Source of the DNA: Rickettsiella endosymbiont of Xylota segnis
GTDB lineage: Bacteria; Pseudomonadota; Gammaproteobacteria; Diplorickettsiales; Diplorickettsiaceae
Direction: 5' to 3'
Assembly (NCBI RefSeq): GCF_964019545.1
Contig: NZ_OZ026451.1
Location: 1-64,000, forward strand
Length of the DNA: 64,000 nucleotides
The position numbers and the translations under genes were made by a program. This document shows, piece by piece, positions 27,980 to 39,007 of the stretch (position 1 is the stretch's first letter; the number at the start of each line of letters is the position of its first letter). Under the pieces are notes generated by a model, which searched no databases, was not told the origin of the DNA, and saw only the letters and a list, made by a program, of their open reading frames with translations.

Positions 27980-28450
27980 GTGGAAATTAATATCACCTTA
28001 TTAGGCCAGTTAATTACATTTTCTGTTTTCGTGTGGTTTACCATGAAATTTGTATGGCCGCCCATACTGAAAGTAATGAAAGAACGAGAACAACGTATTG
28101 CTGATGGTTTAGCTGCTGCAGAGCGAGGTCAACAAGCTTTAGAATTAGCACAGTTAAAAGCAGATGAGCATTTAAAGGAAGCAAAGCAACAAGCGGCTGA
28201 GATTATTGAACAGGCTAATAAGCGCGCTAATCAAATGTCTGAAGAATCTAAACAGCAAATACGAATAGAAAACGAGCGTTTATTAGCTATAGCCCGAGCT
28301 GACATTCAGCAAGAATGGCAAACAGCACAACAAAAACTTCGTGCGGAAGTAGCTAATTTAGTTATTACGACTACTGAGAAAATTTTGGCACAATCACTTG
28401 ATAGCGTAGCTCAACATGCGCTTGTTAAACAATCTTTGGAAGAAATTTGA
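27980..28450 (+). CDS. atpF: ATP synthase F0 subunit b
   Basis: Subunit b is the peripheral stalk. The 156-residue protein has one N-terminal membrane helix (LLGQLITFSVFVWFTMKFVWPP) and a long charged coiled coil with the conserved ADGLAAAERG. The start is GTG, supported by alignment with E. coli (MNLNATILGQ) but with only a weak GAGAAA upstream. It is separated from atpE by the inserted repeat and its TGA shares one base with the atpH ATG. Confidence 0.94.
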   Translation: MEINITLLGQLITFSVFVWFTMKFVWPPILKVMKEREQRIADGLAAAERGQQALELAQLKADEHLKEAKQQAAEIIEQANKRANQMSEESKQQIRIENERLLAIARADIQQEWQTAQQKLRAEVANLVITTTEKILAQSLDSVAQHALVKQSLEEI

Positions 28451-28998
28451 TGTCTAATGTCACATCCATTGCTAGACCTTATGCACGAGCGGCATTTGCT
28501 TGTGCATCAGATAAAAACAATATGGATGCTTGGTCTGTCTTATTAAAGCAGACTACCAAAATTATTAACCAGAAATCGATGCAAAATTTATTAAAAAATC
28601 CATGTATCGATAAAAGAGTGGCGTATGAATGCTTATTAGAATTTTGCAAAGCTGTAATATTTCCTTTTGGAAAAAATTTTCTAAAATTAATGGCTACTAA
28701 CCAACGATTATTAGTACTTCCAGAAGTTAAAGATTTATTTGAGCGTTATAAGGCTGAACTAGCCAATCAAGTTACTGCTTATGTGATTTCCGCTGTGCCT
28801 TTAACTAAAATAGAAGAACAAACTTTAGAAAAAGTATTAGCGGAGCGTTTTCAAAGTCATATCAAACTAGACTGCCATACTGATAAAAATTTATTAGGTG
28901 GATTGGTCGTTCGCGTCGGAGATTTAGTCATCGATGATTCTGTACGTGGCAAATTAGAACGTTTACGTGCGACATTAGTGAATCAAGAGGCAGTATAA
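28450..28998 (+). CDS. atpH: ATP synthase F1 subunit delta
   Basis: Delta joins the F1 head to the peripheral stalk. The 182-residue protein starts MSNVTSIARPYARAAFACA, the usual delta N-terminus, and ends with LLGGLVVRVGDLVIDDSVRGKLERL, the conserved C-terminal signature. The ATG at 28450 shares a base with the atpF stop codon and has GGAAG about 8 bases upstream; an in-frame TTG immediately before it is less likely. atpA follows after 3 bp. Confidence 0.95.
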   Translation: MSNVTSIARPYARAAFACASDKNNMDAWSVLLKQTTKIINQKSMQNLLKNPCIDKRVAYECLLEFCKAVIFPFGKNFLKLMATNQRLLVLPEVKDLFERYKAELANQVTAYVISAVPLTKIEEQTLEKVLAERFQSHIKLDCHTDKNLLGGLVVRVGDLVIDDSVRGKLERLRATLVNQEAV

Positions 28999-29001
28999 GC
29001 T

Positions 29002-30546
29002 ATGCAACAATTAACTACATCTGAAATAAATGAATTAATCAAAGAACGTATCCAGAAATTTGATGTTTCTGCAGAAACGCGTACACAAGGAAGTATCGTC
29101 AGTCTGCGTGATGGAATTGTGCGTATTTATGGTTTAAACGACGTTATGTTGGGAGAAATGATAGAGTTTTCACCCCAATGTTATGGATTAGCCTTAAATC
29201 TTGAACGTGATTCAGTAGGTGCTGTTGTTTTAGGTGACTACGAAGGATTAAGTGAAGGTCAAAAGGTTAAATGTACTGGACGTATTCTTGAAGTTCCAGT
29301 GGGTGAGGCTTTATTAGGGCGGGTTGTTAATGCTTTAGGGCATCCCATAGATGGTCGTGGTCCAATTGAGGCTGAAAAAAATGCACCTATTGAGCAGGTT
29401 GCCCCAGGCGTAATTTGGCGTCAAGGCGTATCACAACCATTGCAAACAGGTATATTAGCCATTGATAGTATGGTGCCTATTGGGCGTGGTCAGCGCGAAT
29501 TAATAATAGGGGATAGACAAACAGGGAAAACGGCGCTAGCCATCGATGCGATTATTAACCAAAAAGATACAGGCGTAAAATGTATTTATGTAGCAATCGG
29601 TCAAAAAGCTTCGTCGATTGCAGCAGTAGTGAGGAAGTTAGAAGAACAAGATGCTTTAAAACATACCATTATAGTATCAGCAGGTGCTGCGGATTCTGCG
29701 GCGCTGCAGTTTATTGCCCCTTATGCAGGTTGCGCGATGGGTGAGTATTTTCGCGATCAAGGTGAAGATGCGCTTATTATCTATGATGATTTAACGAAAC
29801 AGGCTTGGGCATATCGGCAAATATCTTTGTTACTGCGACGTCCACCAGGTCGAGAAGCTTATCCAGGAGATATATTTTATTTGCATTCACGTTTACTCGA
29901 ACGTGCTGCAAGAGTTAATAAGGAGTTTGTTGAAAAAGCTACTAATGGACGTGTTAAAGGAAAAACAGGCTCGTTAACGGCATTACCTATTATCGAAACT
30001 CAAGCTGGGGATGTGTCCGCTTTTGTTCCAACAAACGTTATCTCAATTACTGATGGTCAAATCTTTTTAGAAACGGATTTGTTTAATGCAGGTATACGCC
30101 CAGCAATTAATGCGGGTTTATCTGTTTCACGAGTGGGTTCTGCGGCTCAAACAAAAATTATAAAAAAATTGGGCGGTGGTGTTCGATTAAGTTTAGCTCA
30201 ATATCGCGAACTTGCTGCCTTTTCCCAGTTTATGTCAGATTTAGATGAGGCAACACGTAAGCAACTTGAGAGAGGCCAACGAGTTACTGAAATTTTAAAG
30301 CAAAAACAATATGCTCCCTTAAGTGTTGCAGAAATGGCGGTACTATTGTTTGCTACCGATAAAGGTTATTTAGATGATATCGAACTGACAAAGATTGTTG
30401 CATTTGCTGAAGAATTATTAGCTTATATGCATTCAGAACAGGAAGTATGTTTGGAAAAAATTAACCAAAAAGGTGATTATAACGAAGTGATAGCTAATGA
30501 GTTAGATACAGCAATTACAGCCTTTAAAATGACACAAACTTGGTGA
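29002..30546 (+). CDS. atpA: ATP synthase F1 subunit alpha
   Basis: Alpha is the regulatory nucleotide-binding subunit of the F1 hexamer. The 514 residues match the usual 513. Walker [10 protein letters not shown] is near residue 169, [11 protein letters not shown] forms the Walker B region, and the arginine-finger region [13 protein letters not shown] and the signature [17 protein letters not shown] are intact. The N-terminus [17 protein letters not shown] matches other gammaproteobacteria. It is followed by atpG after 6 bp. Confidence 0.97.
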   Translation: MQQLTTSEINELIKERIQKFDVSAETRTQGSIVSLRDGIVRIYGLNDVMLGEMIEFSPQCYGLALNLERDSVGAVVLGDYEGLSEGQKVKCTGRILEVPVGEALLGRVVNALGHPIDGRGPIEAEKNAPIEQVAPGVIWRQGVSQPLQTGILAIDSMVPIGRGQRELIIGDRQTGKTALAIDAIINQKDTGVKCIYVAIGQKASSIAAVVRKLEEQDALKHTIIVSAGAADSAALQFIAPYAGCAMGEYFRDQGEDALIIYDDLTKQAWAYRQISLLLRRPPGREAYPGDIFYLHSRLLERAARVNKEFVEKATNGRVKGKTGSLTALPIIETQAGDVSAFVPTNVISITDGQIFLETDLFNAGIRPAINAGLSVSRVGSAAQTKIIKKLGGGVRLSLAQYRELAAFSQFMSDLDEATRKQLERGQRVTEILKQKQYAPLSVAEMAVLLFATDKGYLDDIELTKIVAFAEELLAYMHSEQEVCLEKINQKGDYNEVIANELDTAITAFKMTQTW

Positions 30547-30552
30547 TAGCCG

Positions 30553-31413
30553 ATGAGTTTTGCGCAAGAGATACGTGGTAAAATTGCTAGTATCAAAGGT
30601 ACTCAGAAAATAACGCGAGCAATGGAAATGGTGGCGGCTAGTAAAATGCGAAAAGCTCAGGAACGAATGACGCTTTCGCGACCTTATGCGCATAAAATGC
30701 TCGATCTAATCTATCATGTCGCAAGTAGTCACGCAGAATATCAACACCCTTATTTACAAATTAGAGAAATAAAACGAGCGGGTTTTCTTGTTATCACCAC
30801 TGATAAAGGTTTGTGCGGTGGGCTGAATACTAATTTACTAAAGTTAGTTTTGCAGGAATTTCGAGTATGTCAATCTAAAGGAATAGATATAGATTTGGCT
30901 ATTATAGGCGGAAAAGGAGAAGCTTTTTTTAAGCGCGTCGGTGGCCATGTGGTTGCACATGCCAATCATTTGGGAGATGCACCGCAATTACAAGATTTAA
31001 TTGGGGTTATTAAAGTTTTATTAGATGCTTACAAGCAAGGTGAGTTGGATAGCGTAACTATTTTCTATAATGAATTTATTAATACGATGACACAAAAGGC
31101 AAAGGCTTTATCCTTATTACCTGTTTTACCTTCTGAAAAGTCAGAGTTTAATTATCGCTGGGACTATCTTTATGAACCTGATGCAAAGCCTTTGTTAGAG
31201 TTAGTACTAACACGATATATTGAATCACAAGTGTATCAAAGTGTTGTAGAAAATACTGCGTGCGAACAAGCGGCTAGGATGGTAGCAATGAAAAGTGCGA
31301 CGGATAATGCGGGAGAATTAATAAGTGATTTGCAATTAGCCTATAATAAAGCCCGCCAGGCAGCGATTACCAAAGAATTAGCAGAAATAGTTGCCGGTGC
31401 TGAAGCTGTTTAA
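30553..31413 (+). CDS. atpG: ATP synthase F1 subunit gamma
   Basis: Gamma is the rotating central shaft. The 286-residue protein has the N-terminal helix [31 protein letters not shown], the [11 protein letters not shown] segment, and the C-terminal helix with [40 protein letters not shown]. Length and ends are normal. It is co-directional with atpA and atpD and separated from atpD by about 38 bp. Confidence 0.97.
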   Translation: MSFAQEIRGKIASIKGTQKITRAMEMVAASKMRKAQERMTLSRPYAHKMLDLIYHVASSHAEYQHPYLQIREIKRAGFLVITTDKGLCGGLNTNLLKLVLQEFRVCQSKGIDIDLAIIGGKGEAFFKRVGGHVVAHANHLGDAPQLQDLIGVIKVLLDAYKQGELDSVTIFYNEFINTMTQKAKALSLLPVLPSEKSEFNYRWDYLYEPDAKPLLELVLTRYIESQVYQSVVENTACEQAARMVAMKSATDNAGELISDLQLAYNKARQAAITKELAEIVAGAEAV

Positions 31414-31433
31414 ATTTAACCTTATATGAATAA

Positions 31434-32840
<1,407 letters not shown>

Positions 32841-32854
32841 GGTTAGAAAATATC

Positions 32855-33286
32855 ATGACTAAAACCATGCAAATTGAGATTGTTAGCGCAGAAGTTTCGA
32901 TTTTTTCAGGTGAGGCTATGCATATAGTAGTTACGGGTTCATTAGGTGAGCTTGGGATTTACCCGGGGCATACCCAACTATTAACGGCATTAAAGCCAGG
33001 GCCAGTGCGCATTGTAAAACCAGATGGGGAAGATGAAATACTTTACATTTCTGGCGGAATTTTAGAAGTTCAACCACAACACGTTAGTATATTAGCCGAT
33101 ACGGCCATACGAGCTACTGATTTAGATGAATTGGCCGCTTTAGAAGCTAAGGAACACGCAGAAAGAGTATTGAGTGATAAACAAGCTGATATCGATTACG
33201 CAAAAGCAACAGCAGAATTAGCCCAGGCAGTTGCTCAATTACAAGTCATATCTAAATTAAAGAAAAAACTTACCGGTAGAATTTAA
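32855..33286 (+). CDS. atpC: ATP synthase F1 subunit epsilon
   Basis: Epsilon is the small rotor subunit that also inhibits ATP hydrolysis. The 143-residue protein has the N-terminal beta-sandwich ([68 protein letters not shown]) and the C-terminal two-helix domain ([13 protein letters not shown], and [15 protein letters not shown]). Length is normal. glmU follows about 80 bp downstream on the same strand. Confidence 0.96.
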   Translation: MTKTMQIEIVSAEVSIFSGEAMHIVVTGSLGELGIYPGHTQLLTALKPGPVRIVKPDGEDEILYISGGILEVQPQHVSILADTAIRATDLDELAALEAKEHAERVLSDKQADIDYAKATAELAQAVAQLQVISKLKKKLTGRI

Positions 33287-33365
33287 TTTTTCAAGAAATT
33301 CCTAAAAAAACATTGAGTAATATCTTACCAAAAATGAAGTTTTGAATAAGGCTAGTTTTGAAAAT

Positions 33366-34739
33366 ATGAAATTACTTGATGTCATCATTTTAGCTGCGGG
33401 TCATGGAAAACGTATGTATTCTACTTTACCTAAAGTATTGCATAAGTTGGCCGGTAAACCTTTGTTACAATATATAGTTGAAACAGTTAAAGATTTGCAA
33501 CCTCATGCAGTTTATGTAGTTTATGGAAATGGTGGAGGTCAAGTTCCCAAATATTTAAGTCATTTAGCAGTTAATTGGGTAAAACAAACAGAATTATTAG
33601 GTACAGGGCATGCAGTTGCTCAAGCTATTCCAGAAATTAAACAAGATGAGAGTCGTGTATTAATTTTGCTAGGGGATACACCTTTAGTAAGTTTAGCTAC
33701 TTTACAAAAATTGATTCATGCAACTGAAACTCATCAAATTGGTTTAGTTACATTAATTACGCAACAACCTTTTGGTTTAGGACGGATTTTACGGGATCAA
33801 GAAGGAAAAGTTGTTCAAATTGTTGAAGAAAAAGATGCTAGCCTAGAGCAAAGAAAAATACAGGAAGTTAACAGTGGTATTTTTTATGTGCCGCTAAAAT
33901 TACTAAAGCGTTGGTTGCCTAAAATTAAAAAAATGAATGCCCAAAGTGAATATTATTTAACGGATATTATTACAATGGCTGTGGATGAAAAGATAGAAAT
34001 CGTAACGGTATCTTCAGATGTTGATGGTGAAATGCAAGGAGTCAATGATCGAGTGCAACTTGCTAAGCTTGAACGTTATTTTCAGCAGCAAGCCGCTAAA
34101 AAACTGATGTTAGCGGGAGTTACATTACGTGATCCTGATCGTTTTGATTTACGTGGGCAATTAACCGTTGCAAAAGATGTGATTATCGATGTAGATGTTA
34201 TTGTAGAAGGCGAAAATATTATTGGCGCAAATAGCTTGGTAGGTTCTCATACAATCTTAAAAGATGTCAAAATTGGGAAAAATGTTGAAATTAAGTCTTA
34301 TTGCTTAATTGAAGGTGCCGTTATAGGCGATAATTGTATTATAGGTCCTTATGCTCGTATTCGCCCAGGAGCGGTTCTCAAAAATAATGTTCATATAGGA
34401 AATTTCGTTGAAGTTAAAAATAGCCAGATAGAAGAAGAAACAAAAATTAACCATTTAAGTTACATCGGCGATGCACAAATAGGTAAAAATGTTAATATTG
34501 GCGCGGGTACCATTACCTGTAATTACGATGGAGCGGCTAAACATCAAACACAAATAGAAGATGATGTGTTTGTTGGTTCTAATACCGCCTTGATAGCTCC
34601 GATACGAATAAAAAAAGGTGCAACGATAGGTGCCGGATCTACCTTAAACAAAGATACCCCTGCGGGTAAATTAACCTTAAGTCGAGCAGAAACCCGTACT
34701 TTTGAAAATTGGAAACGCCCTCAGAAGAAACAGGATTAA
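33366..34739 (+). CDS. glmU: Bifunctional GlmU (GlcN-1-P acetyltransferase / GlcNAc-1-P uridylyltransferase)
   Basis: GlmU makes UDP-N-acetylglucosamine for peptidoglycan and lipid A. The uridylyltransferase domain (residues 1-230) has VIILAAGHGKRMYSTLPKVLH; the C-terminal left-handed beta-helix carries hexapeptide repeats ending VFVGSNTALIAPIRI and GAGSTLNKDTPAGKLTLSRA, with the active-site YIGDAQIGKNVNIGAGTITCNYDG. The start is placed at ATG 33366 rather than the in-frame TTG at 33342, giving 457 residues, one more than E. coli. It follows atpC and may be the last gene of the atp transcript; a terminator hairpin lies at 34953. Confidence 0.95.
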   Translation: MKLLDVIILAAGHGKRMYSTLPKVLHKLAGKPLLQYIVETVKDLQPHAVYVVYGNGGGQVPKYLSHLAVNWVKQTELLGTGHAVAQAIPEIKQDESRVLILLGDTPLVSLATLQKLIHATETHQIGLVTLITQQPFGLGRILRDQEGKVVQIVEEKDASLEQRKIQEVNSGIFYVPLKLLKRWLPKIKKMNAQSEYYLTDIITMAVDEKIEIVTVSSDVDGEMQGVNDRVQLAKLERYFQQQAAKKLMLAGVTLRDPDRFDLRGQLTVAKDVIIDVDVIVEGENIIGANSLVGSHTILKDVKIGKNVEIKSYCLIEGAVIGDNCIIGPYARIRPGAVLKNNVHIGNFVEVKNSQIEEETKINHLSYIGDAQIGKNVNIGAGTITCNYDGAAKHQTQIEDDVFVGSNTALIAPIRIKKGATIGAGSTLNKDTPAGKLTLSRAETRTFENWKRPQKKQD

Positions 34740-34952
34740 TCGTAATTAATTTCCAGTCAAAGTTTGATCGTTTATTTTCGGTACAAGTTCTTTTGCGAAA
34801 AAGGGTTCTTTAGTGTTCCAAAATTTAATAGTTGCTCCCAAGTAATCTTTAGCGAACATATAGAAATCTGAAAAGTTGTAATAAGTGTTATCAGATTTTT
34901 TATAAGTATATTCACCTCAAAATGAGCTCTTCTTTTTTGTAACGAGGGGTAT

Positions 34953-34980
34953 AAACTTCATGTTTTATTGAAGTTTTTTT
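34953..34980 (+). terminator. Rho-independent terminator downstream of glmU
   Basis: Perfect 8-bp arms AAACTTCA and TGAAGTTT flank an 8-base loop and are followed by a T-run ending at 34980. It lies about 215 bp after glmU and 30 bp before the converging host-attachment gene. The minus strand has no T-run at the other end, so it acts on plus-strand transcripts. Confidence 0.75.
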
Positions 34981-35011
34981 AGGTAAATTTATCTAGCTTA
35001 AGAATTATTGA

Positions 35012-35467
35012 TTAAACCTTATTCGATCGAATTATATCCCACCAATTATCTTTTAGATAATTGAGAAGAACAGATTCATTTTCTTCAACAAAGTTTTTTT
35101 TGATATTAACCAATAATGCTTTTTCTACTTGTTTATCAAGATTGATAAGTAAAATGCCACCGACGTGAGGTGCAGAACATAAAATAAGTTGCTTATATTG
35201 ATGATTATCTAGTCCTTTTTTTAAAAAATCAGCCAAGATTTTAGTAAAATGGTCAAGCTCAACCTCATGAGGGCTGCTTGCTGCTTCATAAGCACCTTTA
35301 GCAGAATGCATAGTTTGATAATGGCCAGGTCTATCTGAGACCAAATCACTTTCTTTTAATTTAGCACTAGGGTTTTCTAAGCTTTTCAATAAAATCAATT
35401 TATTATTTTTGGGCGCATAAGAGTAAATATGACCTAAACTACTATTTAAGCTAATTACCCAAATCAT
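35012..35467 (-). CDS. Host attachment protein family (baeRF-like domain)
   Basis: The 151-residue protein resembles the family annotated as required for attachment to host cells, which has a release-factor-like fold. Supporting segments are the N-terminal WVISLNSSLGHIYSYAP strand, LVSDRPGHYQT, HEVELDHFTKILADFL, and LILCSAPHVGGILLINLDKQVEKALL. The start has AGAGGA about 6 bases upstream. No signal peptide is present, so despite the family name it is probably cytoplasmic. Its function here is unknown; homology was judged by eye. Confidence 0.72.
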   Translation of the reverse strand: MIWVISLNSSLGHIYSYAPKNNKLILLKSLENPSAKLKESDLVSDRPGHYQTMHSAKGAYEAASSPHEVELDHFTKILADFLKKGLDNHQYKQLILCSAPHVGGILLINLDKQVEKALLVNIKKNFVEENESVLLNYLKDNWWDIIRSNKV

Positions 35468-35537
35468 CTAGCTTCCTCTTTAAGTGTGTTTTCAAAGTAT
35501 AGCAGGTTCAAGAACTATGCTCTTTGGTTTAAAGGTT

Positions 35538-36941
35538 TTAAGGGAATAAAATGGGTTTTTGCCATCCGCCTAGCAAGCTTTCTAATTTTTTTCCAAGCAT
35601 GAGTGCTATTTCGTCATGCCAGGCTTTAGCAACGATCTGTATTCCTATAGGTAAACCTTCCGGGGAAGTACCGCAGCGCATTGTTAAAACTGGCCAGCCA
35701 GTTAAATTGTAAATATTGAGATAGCTAAAATCATGGCCTTCTATAAATGAACGACCTAATAATTTGGCTGGGGTCGCGGAAACTGGACATATGATTGCAT
35801 CATAAGGAAAAAAGAATTTTTCTAAGGAAATGCGTAATTCATCAATGCGACGTAAGCGTTGATGTAACTCAGTAATGGAAAATTCGCATTGACGAGCAAT
35901 CGCTAAAAATTCATTAACCAGGTAGGATGGTTTATTAATGCCTAAATGGTGCAGTAAATTTTTCAATCCTAACCCCCTATCACCCCCCAAAATAAATGTT
36001 TCTGTAATTAAAAAATAAAGCTCTTTTAAGTGAGGAGGACACCGATATTCAATTTGTTGAATTTCATTTTGTAAAACATGTATTACTTGATTAATGGTTT
36101 GTAAGGTGGCTTTATCAGGTGAAGCGATGTCATTGTCTGTATAAAAAGCAATTCGTAAATTTTTGCAGTTGATGAGAGATGTGCGGATAGGAATGGGTAT
36201 GGCATCTGGATCAGCATTATCTGGGCCCGTTAATAATGGCAAGGCTAATACGATATCATCTACAAACCGTGCCATAGGACCATAGGTAGTTAATGGACGT
36301 GATAAACCTCTACCATCTGAGGGAACATTACCTGAGTTAGGGATTAAACCACGAGTGGGTTTTAAACCCACAATTCCTGTATTATGAGCGGGTTGCCGAA
36401 TGCTTCCTGCACCGTCTGTGCCTAAACCAATTACTGAGCCGCCTGCTGCAATAATAGCCGCTTCTCCACCGCTACTTCCACCAGGGGTACGATTTAAATC
36501 ATAAGGATTTAAAGTTTTGCCAAAGCGATCATTATCTGTCTCATAAGCGATATTAAATTCAGGAACATTGCTTATACCTAAAATAATTCCACCTGCTGCT
36601 TTTAATCTAGCAACAACAGTTGCATCTTCTTTAGAAAGTAAGCTGTAACCATTACTTCCTTTGCTAATAATAAAATCTTGGACTTTACAACAATCTTTAA
36701 TAGTAATAGGTAAACCGTGTAAAGGTCCGAGGGTTTGGTTTTTAGCTAATGCTTCATCGGCTATGAGTGCTTTTTTTAATGCAATTTCTGGTTCTAGTTG
36801 TTGAACTAGGGCATTAAGTTTGGGATTGACCTGTTGGATGCGGTCTAAATAAGTTTTGATAACCTCAACACAGGAAATTTTTTTTTCTTTAATTAGCTGG
36901 GCTAATTTTCTTGCTGATAAAAAGTAAAGATCTGAGCTCAT
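35538..36941 (-). CDS. Amidase signature family protein
   Basis: A 467-residue amidase with the Ser-cisSer-Lys triad: lysine in PITIKDCCKV (near residue 75), the glycine/serine-rich GGSSGGEAAIIAAG (near 150), and the nucleophile in GTDGAGSIRQPA (near 175). It resembles GatA and related amide hydrolases, but gatB and gatC are not adjacent, so it is probably a stand-alone amidase of unknown substrate rather than the tRNA amidotransferase. I chose ATG 36941 (MSSDLYFLSARKL) by comparison with family N-termini; ATG 36974 adds 11 residues. Neither has a clear ribosome-binding site. Confidence 0.85.
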   Translation of the reverse strand: MSSDLYFLSARKLAQLIKEKKISCVEVIKTYLDRIQQVNPKLNALVQQLEPEIALKKALIADEALAKNQTLGPLHGLPITIKDCCKVQDFIISKGSNGYSLLSKEDATVVARLKAAGGIILGISNVPEFNIAYETDNDRFGKTLNPYDLNRTPGGSSGGEAAIIAAGGSVIGLGTDGAGSIRQPAHNTGIVGLKPTRGLIPNSGNVPSDGRGLSRPLTTYGPMARFVDDIVLALPLLTGPDNADPDAIPIPIRTSLINCKNLRIAFYTDNDIASPDKATLQTINQVIHVLQNEIQQIEYRCPPHLKELYFLITETFILGGDRGLGLKNLLHHLGINKPSYLVNEFLAIARQCEFSITELHQRLRRIDELRISLEKFFFPYDAIICPVSATPAKLLGRSFIEGHDFSYLNIYNLTGWPVLTMRCGTSPEGLPIGIQIVAKAWHDEIALMLGKKLESLLGGWQKPILFP

Positions 36942-37062
36942 AGAATGATTACTATTAATTATTCTGCTTACCATTCGTAAAAAAATATTTTATCAATGCT
37001 TAACGAGGTTTATGCATTTAATGAGAAAATATCGATTAAAATCTAAAAATGGGTATTAGCAT

Positions 37063-37566
37063 TCAATTTTTTATAATACCACAGGCTATACGCGCACCAC
37101 CTCCGCCTAACTTAGCAGGAACATCAGAATAATTATCCCTCCCTGCATGTATTATTAAAGAGTGATTTTTAAGTTCATTTAAGCGCAATCGAGGGGCTAA
37201 AATAGGTAATGTGGCGTTGCCATTATTATCAACTTCTAAAACAGGCAGATCTCCTAAATGACCTTTTCCATAAGGGCCTAAATGTTGGCTAGAATGAGAA
37301 GGATCAAAGTGATCTCCAGCAGCCATTCCATTTTCAAGACAAGAAGGATTTTGATGGATATGAAAACCATGTAAACCAGGAGGAAGATTATGTAGATTGG
37401 GTGTCAATAAAACACCGTAGGGCTTTTGTGTGGCTATTATCACCCCTATCGGCTGCCCTATTCCCTGTTGAGAAGTAAGGAACATCGGTATAGAGATATC
37501 AGCAAGGGCTATATTACAGATGAGCAAGCATATGCTGGCAACCCACAACTTAAGCAAGTTAAACAT
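37063..37566 (-). CDS. sodC: Periplasmic Cu/Zn superoxide dismutase SodC
   Basis: SodC dismutates superoxide in the periplasm and protects against host oxidative attack. From ATG 37566 (GGGAG 8 bases upstream) the 167-residue protein has a signal peptide (LLKLWVASICLLICNIALA) and the metal ligands HGFHIHQNPSC, HFDPSHSSQHLGPYGKGHLGDLP and SLIIHAGRDNYSD; the ending GGGGARIACGIIK has the second disulfide cysteine. An upstream in-frame ATG at 37611 would place 15 residues before the signal and is unlikely. It is divergent from a LysR gene across an AT-rich gap. Confidence 0.94.
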   Translation of the reverse strand: MFNLLKLWVASICLLICNIALADISIPMFLTSQQGIGQPIGVIIATQKPYGVLLTPNLHNLPPGLHGFHIHQNPSCLENGMAAGDHFDPSHSSQHLGPYGKGHLGDLPVLEVDNNGNATLPILAPRLRLNELKNHSLIIHAGRDNYSDVPAKLGGGGARIACGIIKN

Positions 37567-38012
37567 AAAATATCTCCCTATTTCATCTCGCCAAGTATAG
37601 CATAACTTCATAAGAATATTATTTGGTGTGTTTAAACATTTCTGTAGTAATCAATTCAACATACAATATTTGTTTTTAATTTTTAAAAAAATTTTATTAA
37701 TTAGTTATCAGAGGTTACTTAAATTAATTTTGTAAATAAAAAAATTAAATTATATTTATATTTTAGATTATGCAAATTATATTTTTTAACTTAAGCATTT
37801 TCTTATGCAATTAGAATTTTTTTTATAAGAAATAATATTATAATCAATACTTTAGATATTCATTTACATTCTTTGATGTAGATATTTTTTTTCATAATGA
37901 TAATAGTCATAGTGTTACTTATCCGGTATTATGGTTTTACATTTACATAAATATTATTATGTAAGATTAATTAAAATGCATTGGATTTAAGTGATGATAA
38001 TTTAAAATTGCT
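37567..38012. other. Very AT-rich divergent intergenic region between sodC and lysR
   Basis: These 446 bp are the most AT-rich stretch I noticed in the window and have no supported gene. They contain a dyad near the lysR start (37943-37964) and a Fur-box-like sequence (37893-37911, 14 of 19 to the 19-bp consensus by eye). Both are candidates only; AT-richness makes chance matches likely. Confidence 0.5.
37943..37964. promoter_or_regulatory. Candidate LysR-type operator (8-bp perfect dyad)
   Basis: Arms TTACATAA and TTATGTAA are separated by six bases and centred about 60 bp upstream of the lysR ATG. It contains the T-N11-A arrangement typical of LysR-family sites. Suggests autoregulation; not proven. 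Confidence 0.4.
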
Positions 38013-38888
38013 ATGCGTATTACTCTAAAACAACTCGAAGTTTTTGTTGCAATTGCTAAGACCGGAAACGTTAGTCACGCTGCAAAAAGAATGTATCTTT
38101 CACAATCAGCGTGTAGCATGGCACTTGCCACATTAGAGGAGCAATTAGAAGGCTCTGTATTTGATCGACATGGAAAGCAATTATTTTTGAATGAACGTGG
38201 AAGAGTGTTGTTACCCAAAGCGGGTAGTGTCATATCTCAAATATCAGAACTCAAAGATATGATGATGGAAAACAAAAAAGATAATTTATCGGGTCAGTTA
38301 ATCATAGGTGCGAGTAAAACCATCGGTAATTATCTATTACCAAAACTTATCTCTGAACTTGCTTATACGCACAAAAATATTCAGATCAATCTTAAAATAG
38401 CTACTACTAAGGCAATATTATCTAGATTACTCACGTTTAATATTGATGTAGCGTTAATTGAGGCTAATTGTTTTTCTGATAAAGTTCATACCTATCCTTG
38501 GAAAAAAGATGAGTTAGTGATAATTGCTGCTCCAAAATATCCTTTAAGTAAAAAAAAGAAATTGACATTATCAGATATCGCTAACGCACGTTGGTTACTA
38601 CGAAAACAAAGTTCAAGTATACGCGAAAAATTGGAAGAGAAAATTGGCGGAAAAATTCGTCCTTTTTTAGAATTGGATGATACAGATGCACTTAAGCAAG
38701 CAACGCAAGCAGGTTTGGGGATAAGTTGCTTATCTAGATTTGTTGTAGAAGATTCTTTAAAAAATAATACCTTGGTAGAACTAAAAACTCCATTTTTAAC
38801 GTTGAGTCGAGAGTTCTATATTTTAATACACAAGGAAAAATATCAATCTACGGTAATATCCGAATTTTTAAAAAAAGCAAATACATGA
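38013..38888 (+). CDS. LysR-family transcriptional regulator
   Basis: The 291-residue protein starts with a LysR winged helix-turn-helix: MRITLKQLEVFVAIAKTG, VSHAAKRMYLSQSACSMALATLEEQL, FDRHGKQLFLNERGRVLLPKA. The co-inducer domain follows (residues ~90-290), beginning LSGQLIIGASKTIGNYLLP. The recognition helix SQSACSMALATLE and GNYLLPKLIS resemble the CysB/CbbR branch used in sulfur, nitrogen and carbon control. Its target is unknown; the divergent sodC and itself are the nearest candidates. A DprE2-like gene follows 119 bp downstream. Confidence 0.9.
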   Translation: MRITLKQLEVFVAIAKTGNVSHAAKRMYLSQSACSMALATLEEQLEGSVFDRHGKQLFLNERGRVLLPKAGSVISQISELKDMMMENKKDNLSGQLIIGASKTIGNYLLPKLISELAYTHKNIQINLKIATTKAILSRLLTFNIDVALIEANCFSDKVHTYPWKKDELVIIAAPKYPLSKKKKLTLSDIANARWLLRKQSSSIREKLEEKIGGKIRPFLELDDTDALKQATQAGLGISCLSRFVVEDSLKNNTLVELKTPFLTLSREFYILIHKEKYQSTVISEFLKKANT

Positions 38889-39007
38889 TGTCATTTGGTT
38901 AGTTTATTCGCTATTAAAGAAAGTACATCAAAATGCTTGTTCGCATCTTGATGTGCAATGAGTATAATCTAAAATTACATTATGTTGATTAGATATAAAT
39001 ATTTTCT

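Noticed and set aside
35538..36941. GatA of the tRNA amidotransferase
   Set aside because: The amidase triad fits, but gatB and gatC are not adjacent, so only a general amidase call is supported.
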